Source: Lachnospiraceae bacterium YSB2008
GTDB lineage: Bacteria; Bacillota; Clostridia; Lachnospirales; Lachnospiraceae
Assembly (NCBI GenBank): GCA_000687655.1
Contig: JHWR01000001.1
Span: 186,001 to 250,000, forward strand
Direction: 5' to 3'
DNA: 64,000 bases
The notes beneath the pieces are model-generated. The model was given only the letters and a program-made list of their open reading frames with translations. It made no database searches and was not told the DNA's origin. A program made the translations under genes and the position numbers. How positions within the stretch are numbered: the stretch's first letter is position 1; each line of letters opens with the position of its first letter. This document shows positions 1 through 7,419 of the stretch, one piece after another.

Positions 1-1305
1 TGATACAGTATATATGTCTCCGAGATACATCTTGATCGGATCGCTGAGTGACTCACCGCACTTAAGTGCTGTAGTCGGAGCAACCGGTCCGAGTATCACG
101 TCATACTTCTCGAATGCTTTATCAAATGCCTGCTTGATGAGGTTCTTCACACGAAGCGCCTTTACGTAGTAAGCATCATAATATCCTGATGAAAGGACAA
201 ATGAACCGAGCATTATTCTTCTCTTAACCTCAGCTCCAAATCCTTCGCTTCTTGTCTTCTTATACATGTTGTGAAGATCTGTGAATTCAGCTGTTCTGTA
301 TCCGTATTTAACGCCATCAAATCTTTCAAGGTTTGATGATGCCTCAGCACAGGCGATGATGTAATATGCAGGGATAGCGTATTCAACCATTCCAAGGTCA
401 AACTCTTCAACCTCTGCACCAAGACTCTTAAGTGTTTCAGCAGCTGCAAGGACTGAAGTCTTAACATCCTCATCAAGTCCCTCACCGAAGTAATCTCTCG
501 GGATGCCGATCTTCATACCCTTAACATCAGGTATAAGAGCATCCATGAAGTTATCTGCTGACTTCTCGTAAGAAGTTGAATCCTTAGGATCATGACTTGC
601 AAGTACTGAAAGCATAGCTGCACAGTCGCGGGTATCCTTTGCTATTGGGCCTATCTGATCAAGCGATGAACCGTAAGCTATAAGACCATAACGGGAAACT
701 CTGCCGTAGGTAGGCTTGATACCTGTAACGCCGCAGAAGCTTGCCGGCTGTCTTATGGATCCACCTGTATCAGAACCAAGTGCCATAGGAACTTCATCTG
801 CTGCAACTGATGCTGCAGAACCACCTGATGAACCACCCGGAACGCGTGTCAGGTCATATGGATTGTAAGTCGGTCCGAAGTATGAAGTCTCTGTTGTACT
901 TCCCATCGCAAACTCATCCATATTTGTCTTTCCTACTATTACAACACCTGCATCGATCATGTTCTGTACAGCAGTACTTGTAAATGTAGGGACAAAGTTT
1001 CCAAGTATCTTGGATGAACAGGTTGTGAGCATCCCTGATACATTCATATTGTCCTTTATTGCTATAGGAACGCCTGCAAGCGGGCTGAGAGTTTTACCCT
1101 CTGCCTTTGCAGCGGCTATCAGCTTATCCATTTCCTCAGCACGCTTTATGGCACCCTCTGTATCTACAGTCACGAAAGCGTGAATCTTCTTATCTTTGTT
1201 TCCGATTGCATCAAGGGAAGCCTTGGTAGCCTCTACCGAGCTTATCTCTCCTGCCGCAATCTTACTTCCAAGCTCTACAGCTGTGAGCTTCATGATATCA
1301 CTCAT
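1..1305 (-). CDS. gatA: Asp-tRNA(Asn)/Glu-tRNA(Gln) amidotransferase subunit A (partial, C-terminus off the window)
   Basis: Catalytic amidase subunit of GatCAB, which amidates mischarged Asp-tRNA(Asn) or Glu-tRNA(Gln) using ammonia released from glutamine. The 435 codons visible contain the amidase-family Ser-cis-Ser-Lys machinery: the Lys in AIKDN near residue 84, the Gly/Ser stretch GGSSGGSA at about 157-164, and GSDTGGSIRQPA just after it. Family members are about 485-490 residues, so roughly the last 50 residues lie off the left edge. The ATG at 1303-1305 follows an AGAGGAG ribosome site at good spacing. It sits 48 bp after gatC in the same direction, in an apparent aspS-gatC-gatA unit; gatB would be expected further left, but that is inference. 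Confidence 0.97.
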   Translation of the reverse strand, partial: MSDIMKLTAVELGSKIAAGEISSVEATKASLDAIGNKDKKIHAFVTVDTEGAIKRAEEMDKLIAAAKAEGKTLSPLAGVPIAIKDNMNVSGMLTTCSSKILGNFVPTFTSTAVQNMIDAGVVIVGKTNMDEFAMGSTTETSYFGPTYNPYDLTRVPGGSSGGSAASVAADEVPMALGSDTGGSIRQPASFCGVTGIKPTYGRVSRYGLIAYGSSLDQIGPIAKDTRDCAAMLSVLASHDPKDSTSYEKSADNFMDALIPDVKGMKIGIPRDYFGEGLDEDVKTSVLAAAETLKSLGAEVEEFDLGMVEYAIPAYYIIACAEASSNLERFDGVKYGYRTAEFTDLHNMYKKTRSEGFGAEVKRRIMLGSFVLSSGYYDAYYVKALRVKNLIKQAFDKAFEKYDVILGPVAPTTALKCGESLSDPIKMYLGDIYTVS

Positions 1306-1353
1306 TGTTTTCTCCTCTTTGAAGTGTATGCTGCCAGTAAATCAGGCACATCC

Positions 1354-1641
1354 TTAGGCAAATGTCTTCGGAACTACGTAGCCGTTCTCAGTCTTCTCAG
1401 GTGCATTCTTCAGCATGTTCTCGCTGTCATCACCGTTTGTAACTTCATCTTCACGCATTACATTTGTAATAGGGAAGCTGTGGCTCATAGGCTCGACGCC
1501 TGATACATCCAGCTCGTTCAGCTTATTCACGTAGTCGAGCATTTCGGACATATCCTTCTTTGCCGCTTCTTTCTCTTCATCATTCAGTTCCAGTTTTGCG
1601 AGTATACCTACATACTCGATAGTTTCGTCTGTTATTGTCAT
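1354..1641 (-). CDS. gatC: Asp-tRNA(Asn)/Glu-tRNA(Gln) amidotransferase subunit C
   Basis: Small GatC subunit (95 residues) that stabilises GatA and bridges it to GatB. It has the family pattern: a start MTITDETIEYVG, helix AKLELNDEEKE, the central MLDYVNKLNELD, and the conserved VEPMSH followed by MREDEV. The frame is open 15 bases further upstream to another ATG, but the GGAGG in that extension lies 8 bases before the internal ATG at 1639-1641 and is clearly its ribosome site, so the shorter form is preferred. It lies between aspS (64 bp upstream) and gatA (48 bp downstream), all in one direction, and is probably co-transcribed under the T-box in front of aspS. Confidence 0.96.
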   Translation of the reverse strand: MTITDETIEYVGILAKLELNDEEKEAAKKDMSEMLDYVNKLNELDVSGVEPMSHSFPITNVMREDEVTNGDDSENMLKNAPEKTENGYVVPKTFA

Positions 1642-1705
1642 ATCAATTTCCTCCATAGCTATGGAAAACGATGAAATTAATCATTTACTCTAAGCAGTTT
1701 CTGCA

Positions 1706-3451
1706 TTAGTCACGTACCTTAATATGCGTCTCACGAAGCTGCATCTCTGTTACTTCATTTGGAGCACCGCACATAAGATCCTGGCCTGTTCCGCTCATTG
1801 GGAATGCTATAACCTCACGGATGTTCTCTTCATTTCTGAGAAGCATTATCATACGGTCAACACCAGGTGCCATACCTGCATGTGGAGGTGCGCCGAACTG
1901 GAATGCTGTATAGAGAGCTCCGAACTTCTGCTCGAGAACTTCCTTACTGTAGCCTGCTATCTCGAAAGCCTTCTCCATAATCTGCATGTCGTGGTTACGA
2001 ACAGCACCTGAAGACAGCTCAACACCGTTACAAACTATGTCATACTGATAAGCAAGTATATCAAGCGGATCCTTTTCGTTAAGTGCCTCAAGTCCACCCT
2101 GTGGCATAGAGAAAGGATTATGTGTGAATGCAGGCTTCTTTGTCTCCTCATCCAGCTCATACATTGGGAAATCATTTATATAGCAGAAACGATATGCATT
2201 CTGCTCAATCATATCAAGTCTTGCACCAAGTTCATTTCTTATCTGACCTGCATAAAGGTTTGCAAGATTCTCCTTATCAGCGATGAAGAATATAGTATCA
2301 CCGACATTAAGACCTGCCATCTCACGAAGCTCTTCCTTCATATCATCCGGAATGAACTTATCTATAGGTCCCTTGTAGCTTCCGTCCTCAATCACTTCAA
2401 GATATCCAAGGCCGCCCATACCTATACCCTGAGCGAACTTCAGCATCTTCTCATGCTGACCTTTACTGAGCTTCTTAGGTGCATTTATAGCACGCACAGT
2501 CTTGCCATGGAAAGGCTTGAATGTACATCTCTGGAAGAAATCAGTTACGTCTATAATACGGAGCGGATTACGAAGATCCGGCTTATCTGTACCAAACTGA
2601 AGCATAGCATCCTTGTAGCTTATTACAGGGAACGGAGCCTCTGTTATCTTAGCACCTTCAGGTGCAAATTTTGCAAATGTATCGTAAAGAACTTCCTCAC
2701 CAACCTTGAAGACATCTTCCTGTGTAGCAAAGCTCATCTCGAAGTCGAGCTGATAGAATTCTCCAGGTGAACGATCAGCTCTTGCATCCTCATCTCTGAA
2801 GCAAGGAGCTATCTGGAAATACTTATCAAATCCTGAAACCATCAGAAGCTGCTTATACTGCTGTGGTGCCTGTGGAAGTGCATAGAACTTACCCTTATAT
2901 CTACGTGAAGGAACTATATAGTCACGTGCGCCTTCAGGTGATGAAGCACAGAGAATAGGTGTCTGAAGCTCAACAAATCCCATATCCTCCATCTTTCTTC
3001 TGAGATAAGATATAACCTTTGAACGGAAAAGGATGTTGTCCTTAACCTTTTCATTACGAAGATCAAGGAAACGATACTTAAGACGTACGTCCTCACGAAC
3101 TTCCTTTGAAGTCATTATCTCAAATGGAAGGTCAGTATAAACCTTTCCGAGTACATCTATGGAATGAGCCTCGAGCTCGATAGTTCCTGTAGGAATCTTA
3201 GGATTGTATGTCTCCTCATCACGATGTTCTACAAGTCCTTCTACTGATATAGCCTCTTCTCTTCTGATACCTTCGAGAAGATTTGTATCACGAAGTACGA
3301 CCTGCATAACTCCGTACATATCTCTGAGATCGATGAAAGATACTCCACCGTGGTCACGAATATTCTCAACCCATCCGGCAAGACGTACGTTGCTTCCAAC
3401 ATCTCCTTCACTCATTTTGTCGATTGTTCTGTCTCTGTAAATGTTTGACAT
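1706..3451 (-). CDS. aspS: Aspartyl-tRNA synthetase, probably non-discriminating
   Basis: Class II aminoacyl-tRNA synthetase of bacterial AspRS type, 581 residues, with an N-terminal OB-fold anticodon-binding domain, the class II core and a GAD-type insertion. Visible core motifs include the FRDEDAR segment (motif 2) and the C-terminal GVDRMIMLL (motif 3). In the anticodon domain the sequence is RDHGG (His at about residue 34). In well-studied enzymes, His at this place marks non-discriminating AspRS that also charges tRNA(Asn), while Leu marks discriminating enzymes. Linkage to gatCA fits the indirect Asn-tRNA route. The start at 3451 has AAGGAG upstream; a 14-codon longer open frame runs back into the T-box terminator and is rejected. 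Confidence 0.96.
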   Translation of the reverse strand: MSNIYRDRTIDKMSEGDVGSNVRLAGWVENIRDHGGVSFIDLRDMYGVMQVVLRDTNLLEGIRREEAISVEGLVEHRDEETYNPKIPTGTIELEAHSIDVLGKVYTDLPFEIMTSKEVREDVRLKYRFLDLRNEKVKDNILFRSKVISYLRRKMEDMGFVELQTPILCASSPEGARDYIVPSRRYKGKFYALPQAPQQYKQLLMVSGFDKYFQIAPCFRDEDARADRSPGEFYQLDFEMSFATQEDVFKVGEEVLYDTFAKFAPEGAKITEAPFPVISYKDAMLQFGTDKPDLRNPLRIIDVTDFFQRCTFKPFHGKTVRAINAPKKLSKGQHEKMLKFAQGIGMGGLGYLEVIEDGSYKGPIDKFIPDDMKEELREMAGLNVGDTIFFIADKENLANLYAGQIRNELGARLDMIEQNAYRFCYINDFPMYELDEETKKPAFTHNPFSMPQGGLEALNEKDPLDILAYQYDIVCNGVELSSGAVRNHDMQIMEKAFEIAGYSKEVLEQKFGALYTAFQFGAPPHAGMAPGVDRMIMLLRNEENIREVIAFPMSGTGQDLMCGAPNEVTEMQLRETHIKVRD

Positions 3452-3748
3452 TTTTGATTTCTCCTTGTCTAAAAAATGAAAATCCCGGGACAACTAATGT
3501 CGTCCCGGGACGGATAAACTCTTTTACCCGCGGTACCACCCGCGATTGAACCAGATTCTCTGATTCCTCTCTCATATGCTTAACGCGCATCACACGTCGT
3601 GGTCTAGTCAACTTTAAGTCTTTCTTCACGAAGCTCCGGAGTGTTCCACTTATCATGCGTATCGCATCCACCTCTCAGTCACGGGCAGGATTCCCTGTAG
3701 CGCCGTTTATAACAGCAGTCTCCATCAAAGCCTTTGTTATTCATTTTC
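3452..3748 (-). promoter_or_regulatory. T-box riboswitch leader of aspS-gatCA
   Basis: Read on the minus strand, the roughly 300-base leader ends in the canonical T-box (GGGTGGTACCGCGG at about 3528-3541), which pairs with the NCCA end of an uncharged tRNA. It is followed by a 12-bp hairpin (3483-3510) and a U-rich tract, which form the competing terminator. The long 5' part (about 3570-3740) would hold stem I with the specifier. I could not fold it reliably, so whether it reads tRNA-Asp (GAC) or tRNA-Asn (AAC) is left open. Function is anti-termination when the cognate tRNA is uncharged. Confidence 0.93.
3471..3510 (-). terminator. T-box intrinsic terminator in front of aspS
   Basis: Minus-strand arms 3510-3499 and 3494-3483 pair over 12 positions (core TCCCGGGA on both sides, one G-U pair) around a 4-base loop, followed by TTTTCATTTTTT (3482-3471). 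It lies 20 bases ahead of the aspS start codon, as expected for a T-box terminator. Confidence 0.93.
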
Positions 3749-3754
3749 CCATGC

Positions 3755-3783
3755 ATTTTATATCAAGTCAGTCCATTTGTAAA
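3755..3783 (-). promoter_or_regulatory. Probable sigma-A promoter for the T-box leader
   Basis: Minus strand TTTACA (3783-3778), a 17-base spacer, then TAAAAT (3760-3755). Predicted transcription start is near 3748, placing the whole T-box structure in the leader. It lies just after the stop codon of the upstream hipT-like gene, so the tRNA-synthetase unit need not depend on read-through from the toxin module. Confidence 0.6.
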
Positions 3784-3804
3784 GACAGATTTTTATCCAA
3801 ATCT

Positions 3805-4758
3805 TTATTCCAGAATACTAATACGTTTATCCACTAATTCTTTAAACGTTTGTCTTTGTCCTTCATTTAATAATGAATTATCTATCAATTCGTTATATGC
3901 TTCTTGCTTCGAACATAAACTCTTAATCATCTTTAAAGAAGCATTTTCAGTTATTCCAATTGAATTTGCAAACGCTATAAAGTCTTTCTTCCTAAGATTT
4001 CTTTTTTTACCATTTAACATAAGTGCTGTTTCTTCATTATCCGATGGTAAAATAAGGTTAACGGGAAGCATATCATATGCTTCCGACAATCTAAAGGTCC
4101 GTGCTCCCGGAGCACTCTCAATGAGTGAAAAATTCTTTAAATGCATATCAGAATTACCAATCAAAAAACAAAAAACAATTCTTATAAATAACTCCGATAA
4201 ATCCATGCCCTCCATGTATGAGTACTTCTTTATAATTCTACCACACTGTTCATAAGAGCCTTTATATTTATCCTCAGTCAGCTTATTTGAGAGCTGACAA
4301 AAATCCTCCATGGCATACATACTGATTTCATCATTATTTATATCTCTGTCTATCCGTTTTGTTATATAGTTATATGTTTCATCTATAACAACCAACGCAT
4401 GAGGAACAGTTTTTATCCCAGCAGCTTCGGCCATCTGCATAGACAGGTGTTCATATTCCGGCAAAGACTCATACTCATCAGTTTGAGGTTTTAATATATA
4501 TCCTGCAGGATAATCCATCAATGTTAATCTGGACACATCCGTATCTGAAAAATGTAGCGAAATCTTTTTCTGGACTCCTGCAACAGTACTACGTTTATTT
4601 ATTCTTTTAGAAACAAGTCTTTCCAGGTTTTCTCTCCTAAGATCAATCACAGGATACTTTTCACATCCAAAAAAAGATCTTATGCATGATTTATGCCATC
4701 CCATTTCAGACTTTGTTTCATCTTGTATTAATTTGCCACACTTCAAGCATCTCATCAT
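3805..4758 (-). CDS. hipT: HipT-like serine/threonine kinase toxin (HipA C-terminal type)
   Basis: HipA-family kinase (317 residues) lacking the N-subdomain-1 of full HipA, as in the tripartite HipBST systems where HipT phosphorylates an aminoacyl-tRNA synthetase. Visible parts: an N-terminal zinc-ribbon-like CLKCGK...HKSC (residues 4-25), the Ser/Thr-rich glycine loop STVAGVQKK (57-65), catalytic GNSDMHLKN at about 200, and the metal-binding YDM of EAYDMLP a little later. The start at 4758 is set by GAGGAG, which lies inside the end of the upstream gene. The longer open frame is rejected. It is third in a hipB-hipS-hipT run with 2-base spacing to its neighbour. The actual target is unknown. 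Confidence 0.85.
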   Translation of the reverse strand: MMRCLKCGKLIQDETKSEMGWHKSCIRSFFGCEKYPVIDLRRENLERLVSKRINKRSTVAGVQKKISLHFSDTDVSRLTLMDYPAGYILKPQTDEYESLPEYEHLSMQMAEAAGIKTVPHALVVIDETYNYITKRIDRDINNDEISMYAMEDFCQLSNKLTEDKYKGSYEQCGRIIKKYSYMEGMDLSELFIRIVFCFLIGNSDMHLKNFSLIESAPGARTFRLSEAYDMLPVNLILPSDNEETALMLNGKKRNLRKKDFIAFANSIGITENASLKMIKSLCSKQEAYNELIDNSLLNEGQRQTFKELVDKRISILE

Positions 4759-4760
4759 TT

Positions 4761-5090
4761 CTATTCCGTCTCCTCGATATATACATCGCCTACAGAATCT
4801 CGACACGAAACAAGCAGAAGGCCGAATCTATCACGCATATCAATTTTCCATTTCTGATGAATCATTTCCAGCATCCATCCTTCCGGTATAAGCCCATCAA
4901 AAAAAGGAAACAATACCGTAGATTGATACGATTGCTCCGACAATGGCATCGTCAGGCTGATTGCTAAAGGATTGTCATCTCTTAAATATTCTTCATTATA
5001 TGAGAAAACATATCCCATATCTGTTTCTTCCAGAACACCCGCAAGCTTATTCTGAACAAATACGTTTGCTTTTCTAAAATGGTCCATCAT
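4761..5090 (-). CDS. hipS: HipS-like protein (HipA N-subdomain 1), probable antitoxin
   Basis: A 109-residue protein matching the small N-terminal subdomain of HipA (couple_hipA type): the opening VFVQNKLAGVLEE, then YLRDDNPLAISLTMPLSEQSY and FFDGLIPEGWMLE. In single-chain HipA this piece precedes the kinase. Here it is a separate gene between an HTH gene and the kinase, the arrangement known from HipBST, where HipS rather than HipB neutralises the toxin. It overlaps hipB by 4 bases (ATGA) and ends 2 bases before hipT, so translation is probably coupled. A frameshifted hipA was considered, but the tight ATGA overlap, the separate ribosome site for hipT and the natural domain border argue for a true split. 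Confidence 0.82.
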   Translation of the reverse strand: MMDHFRKANVFVQNKLAGVLEETDMGYVFSYNEEYLRDDNPLAISLTMPLSEQSYQSTVLFPFFDGLIPEGWMLEMIHQKWKIDMRDRFGLLLVSCRDSVGDVYIEETE

Positions 5091-5287
5091 TTAGCCTTCC
5101 TTCCCGGAACAACCTCCATACCAAACATAGCCAGAGCTTGATTCACCTTGTCAAGTCGAACAGTCTCCTTACCCTGTTCCAGTTCTCTTACAAATCTAAG
5201 CCCTAATCCGGAACGTACAGCAAATTCTTCCTGCGTAAGCCCAAGTTTTCTTCTTTCTGTTTTTATAAATGCTCCTATATTATTCAT
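5087..5287 (-). CDS. hipB: HipB-like helix-turn-helix repressor
   Basis: A 66-residue Xre/HipB-type DNA-binding protein with HTH core LTQEEFAVRSGLGLRFVREL followed by EQGKETVRLDKV. It is the first gene of the hipB-hipS-hipT module and should autorepress it through the palindromes just upstream. No Shine-Dalgarno is visible before the ATG at 5285-5287. The predicted -10 box ends only about 8 bases before the start, so the mRNA may be leaderless or nearly so. The downstream gene overlaps by ATGA. Confidence 0.88.
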   Translation of the reverse strand: MNNIGAFIKTERRKLGLTQEEFAVRSGLGLRFVRELEQGKETVRLDKVNQALAMFGMEVVPGRKAK

Positions 5288-5295
5288 AAAACAAT

Positions 5296-5397
5296 ATTAC
5301 ACCCTATAGGGTATAAATGTCAATAATTTCATGCATTTTATACCTTATAGGGTGTAATTATATAATCCAACGCGTGGCCTATACCTTTTCGGGTATA
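5296..5397 (-). promoter_or_regulatory. hipBST promoter with three phased operators
   Basis: Three palindromic sites with TATACC/GGTATA half-sites: O1 5297-5316, O2 5338-5357 (inverted near-copy of O1, one difference) and O3 5380-5397. Centres are about 41 bp apart, that is four helical turns. On the minus strand TTGACA (5323-5318) and TGTAAT (5301-5296) are separated by 16 bases, and O1 fills that spacer exactly. Binding by HipB at O1 should therefore block polymerase directly. O2 and O3 could support looping or cooperative binding on one DNA face. Confidence 0.75.
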
Positions 5398-5409
5398 ATT
5401 TGCCACTTT

Positions 5410-7383
5410 CTACTTTGCGTTTCTTCCTTCCTTCTTCCCATAGGAAATATAATGTATATAGTACTTCACATTATCATTTCCAAATGCCTTGCGAAGGTCA
5501 GAATATCTTGATTTATATTTTGCCAAACTGAAGTTAGCACTTGCTGTACGACCCTCTTTCATTCCGTACTTCACGAAATGCTGCAATGTCGCAACGTCAT
5601 CATTTCCGAATACTTTCTTGATGTCAGGATTATGAGCAACGTAATACTGGTAATTATATACTGCACTATAATCAACGCCGTCCAGCTTCGTAACTGCACC
5701 CATAACCTGATTACAGCCTGTACCCTTTCGTCCCTCCTTGGCACCGTATCTTATATAGTGCATATAGTAGCTCTTTAAATCCTTACCGAATGCAGTTCTA
5801 AGGTCAGAATACTGATTCTTATATGAGTTAACATTGAAAGTAGCCTTGGCCTGTCTGCCCTCCTTCATTCCATAATTCACAAAATGACGAAGAGTTGCAA
5901 TGTCATCATTACCAAACGCTTTCTTGATATCAGGATTATGACTCACATAGAAGTTATAATCATATACAAGGCTGTAATCCGTTCCATTCATCTTCGTAAC
6001 CGCGTTCTGTACAGTTGTTACGCCCGTCGCCTTTCGGCCTTCATACATACCATAACGGTTATAATGATCATAGTACTTCGTCAGATCATTCCCGAAAGCC
6101 AGTCTAAGATCCTGATACTGATTCTTATATGAATTAACATCAAACTCCTGACTTCCCCGACGTCCTTCCTTCATGCCGTACTTACTGAAATGTTCAACGT
6201 ACTTCATATTATCATTACCGAATGCAGATCTCAGGTCAGAATATGACTTCTTATAAAATGCAACGTCAAACACAAGACTTGCCTGACGGCCTTCTTTTAT
6301 TCCGTAATCAGTAAAGTGATTATAAAGCTTGCCGGCATCAGTTCCGAATGCCTTTTTCAGATCCGTATACTTTCCTGAATAAACATCCGCGTTAAATACC
6401 GAAGAGGAAAGTCCACCTTTGTAAACACTGTCAGCAATTTCAGTCCTTGTTCCGTATTTGTCAAACCCCGCAACCCTAAGCAGCACATTTCCGTTTACAG
6501 TTATTGCTCCGTTGCAAACAGGGCTCGAAAGATTCGGAATACTGCCGTCAGTAGTGTATCTGAGTGTGATACCTTTATCTGAAGTAGAAGCTATAACTTT
6601 ATATTCACCATACTTTGAAACTATCATCTGAAGCTTAGGTTTCTGATATGCCGGCAGATTGATTCCCTTATTATAAGCAGAATTATATGTCTTATAGTCA
6701 TCCAGAGATATTCCTCTCCTTCTGAAGAGTTCTGAGATTGTAACACATTCATACCCTCTTGCCTGGAGATAATCTATAGCCTTCAGCGCCGCGTCGCACG
6801 ACTGCTTGATTCTGTCATGCAGACATACTATACTTCCATCTTTAACACTTGAAATAATCGCATTATAGGTTTTATTAACATCTCTATGTATATAATCCTC
6901 AGCATTGAAATCAAATCTTATCATCGGATAATTAACTGTCGAAGAAGTTCTGCTCGACATGTCTCCACCCGGAATCCTGACAAGCTGTTTAAAGTCACCA
7001 CCCATTGCAGTCTTAAGGTAAGGATATACACTGTCAACTTCTCTTTTCATTTCTCCGGAAGAAAGCTTTCCAAAAGGTGTCACATGACTCCATGTGTGAT
7101 TCGCAACCTGATGTCCCTCACGAACCATACGGTTGATCATTTCCTGCTTTCCTGCAACACCACACGCACCACTCTGACCAACCATGAAAAATGTTGCCCT
7201 TACGTTCCTTGCCTTCAGTCCATCCAAAAGCTGACTTGTATAAGCGTACGGACCGTCATCAAAAGTAAATGCAACGAGTTTAGTACCTGCCGCCCTTGCA
7301 TCTATAACAGGAACATTCAGTATTGCTATAACCATTAGTAAAGCAATGATTAATGAAGATATACTCTTAAGTCTTCTTTTCAT
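5410..7383 (-). CDS. Secreted polysaccharide deacetylase with C-terminal surface repeats (copy 1)
   Basis: Signal peptide (1 to about 31), then a NodB/CE4 deacetylase domain with TFDDGP (40-45), NHTWSH (metal His), RIPGGD and a late LHD. It should remove acetyl groups from peptidoglycan or a surface polysaccharide outside the cell. After it comes a CHB_HEX-C-like beta domain (GITLRYTTDGSIPNLSS region), then seven about 40-residue repeats from residue 328 to the end. The repeats carry the (D/N)YSxVYxYxxYxxHNPDxK...HFxxYGMKEGR and FxVxSYKxxYxDLRxAFG...YGxxEGR patterns. The start at 7383 follows GGGGAG; the upstream in-frame ATGs overlap that site. It is a close paralogue of the gene ending at 9157. 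There is no LPXTG or SLH motif, so the repeats themselves are the likely anchor. Confidence 0.9.
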   Translation of the reverse strand: MKRRLKSISSLIIALLMVIAILNVPVIDARAAGTKLVAFTFDDGPYAYTSQLLDGLKARNVRATFFMVGQSGACGVAGKQEMINRMVREGHQVANHTWSHVTPFGKLSSGEMKREVDSVYPYLKTAMGGDFKQLVRIPGGDMSSRTSSTVNYPMIRFDFNAEDYIHRDVNKTYNAIISSVKDGSIVCLHDRIKQSCDAALKAIDYLQARGYECVTISELFRRRGISLDDYKTYNSAYNKGINLPAYQKPKLQMIVSKYGEYKVIASTSDKGITLRYTTDGSIPNLSSPVCNGAITVNGNVLLRVAGFDKYGTRTEIADSVYKGGLSSSVFNADVYSGKYTDLKKAFGTDAGKLYNHFTDYGIKEGRQASLVFDVAFYKKSYSDLRSAFGNDNMKYVEHFSKYGMKEGRRGSQEFDVNSYKNQYQDLRLAFGNDLTKYYDHYNRYGMYEGRKATGVTTVQNAVTKMNGTDYSLVYDYNFYVSHNPDIKKAFGNDDIATLRHFVNYGMKEGRQAKATFNVNSYKNQYSDLRTAFGKDLKSYYMHYIRYGAKEGRKGTGCNQVMGAVTKLDGVDYSAVYNYQYYVAHNPDIKKVFGNDDVATLQHFVKYGMKEGRTASANFSLAKYKSRYSDLRKAFGNDNVKYYIHYISYGKKEGRNAK

Positions 7384-7419
7384 ATGTCTCATCTCCCCAT
7401 CCACTAAAACTATAAGTGT

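Noticed and set aside
2120-2770. 216-codon open frame on the plus strand
   Set aside because: It lies wholly opposite aspS, has no ribosome site and an unnatural Cys/Ile/Leu/Thr-rich composition. All plus-strand frames here are of this antisense kind.
3570-3740. Specifier codon of the T-box
   Set aside because: Several GAC and AAC triplets exist and I could not fold stem I with confidence, so no assignment is made.
4758-4806. Longer start for the hipT gene
   Set aside because: The extension lies inside hipS and has no ribosome site, while GAGGAG precedes the internal ATG.
4758-5090. hipS/hipT as a frameshifted single hipA
   Set aside because: The split falls at the known subdomain border, each piece has its own start signals and hipB-hipS overlap is ATGA; this matches HipBST.
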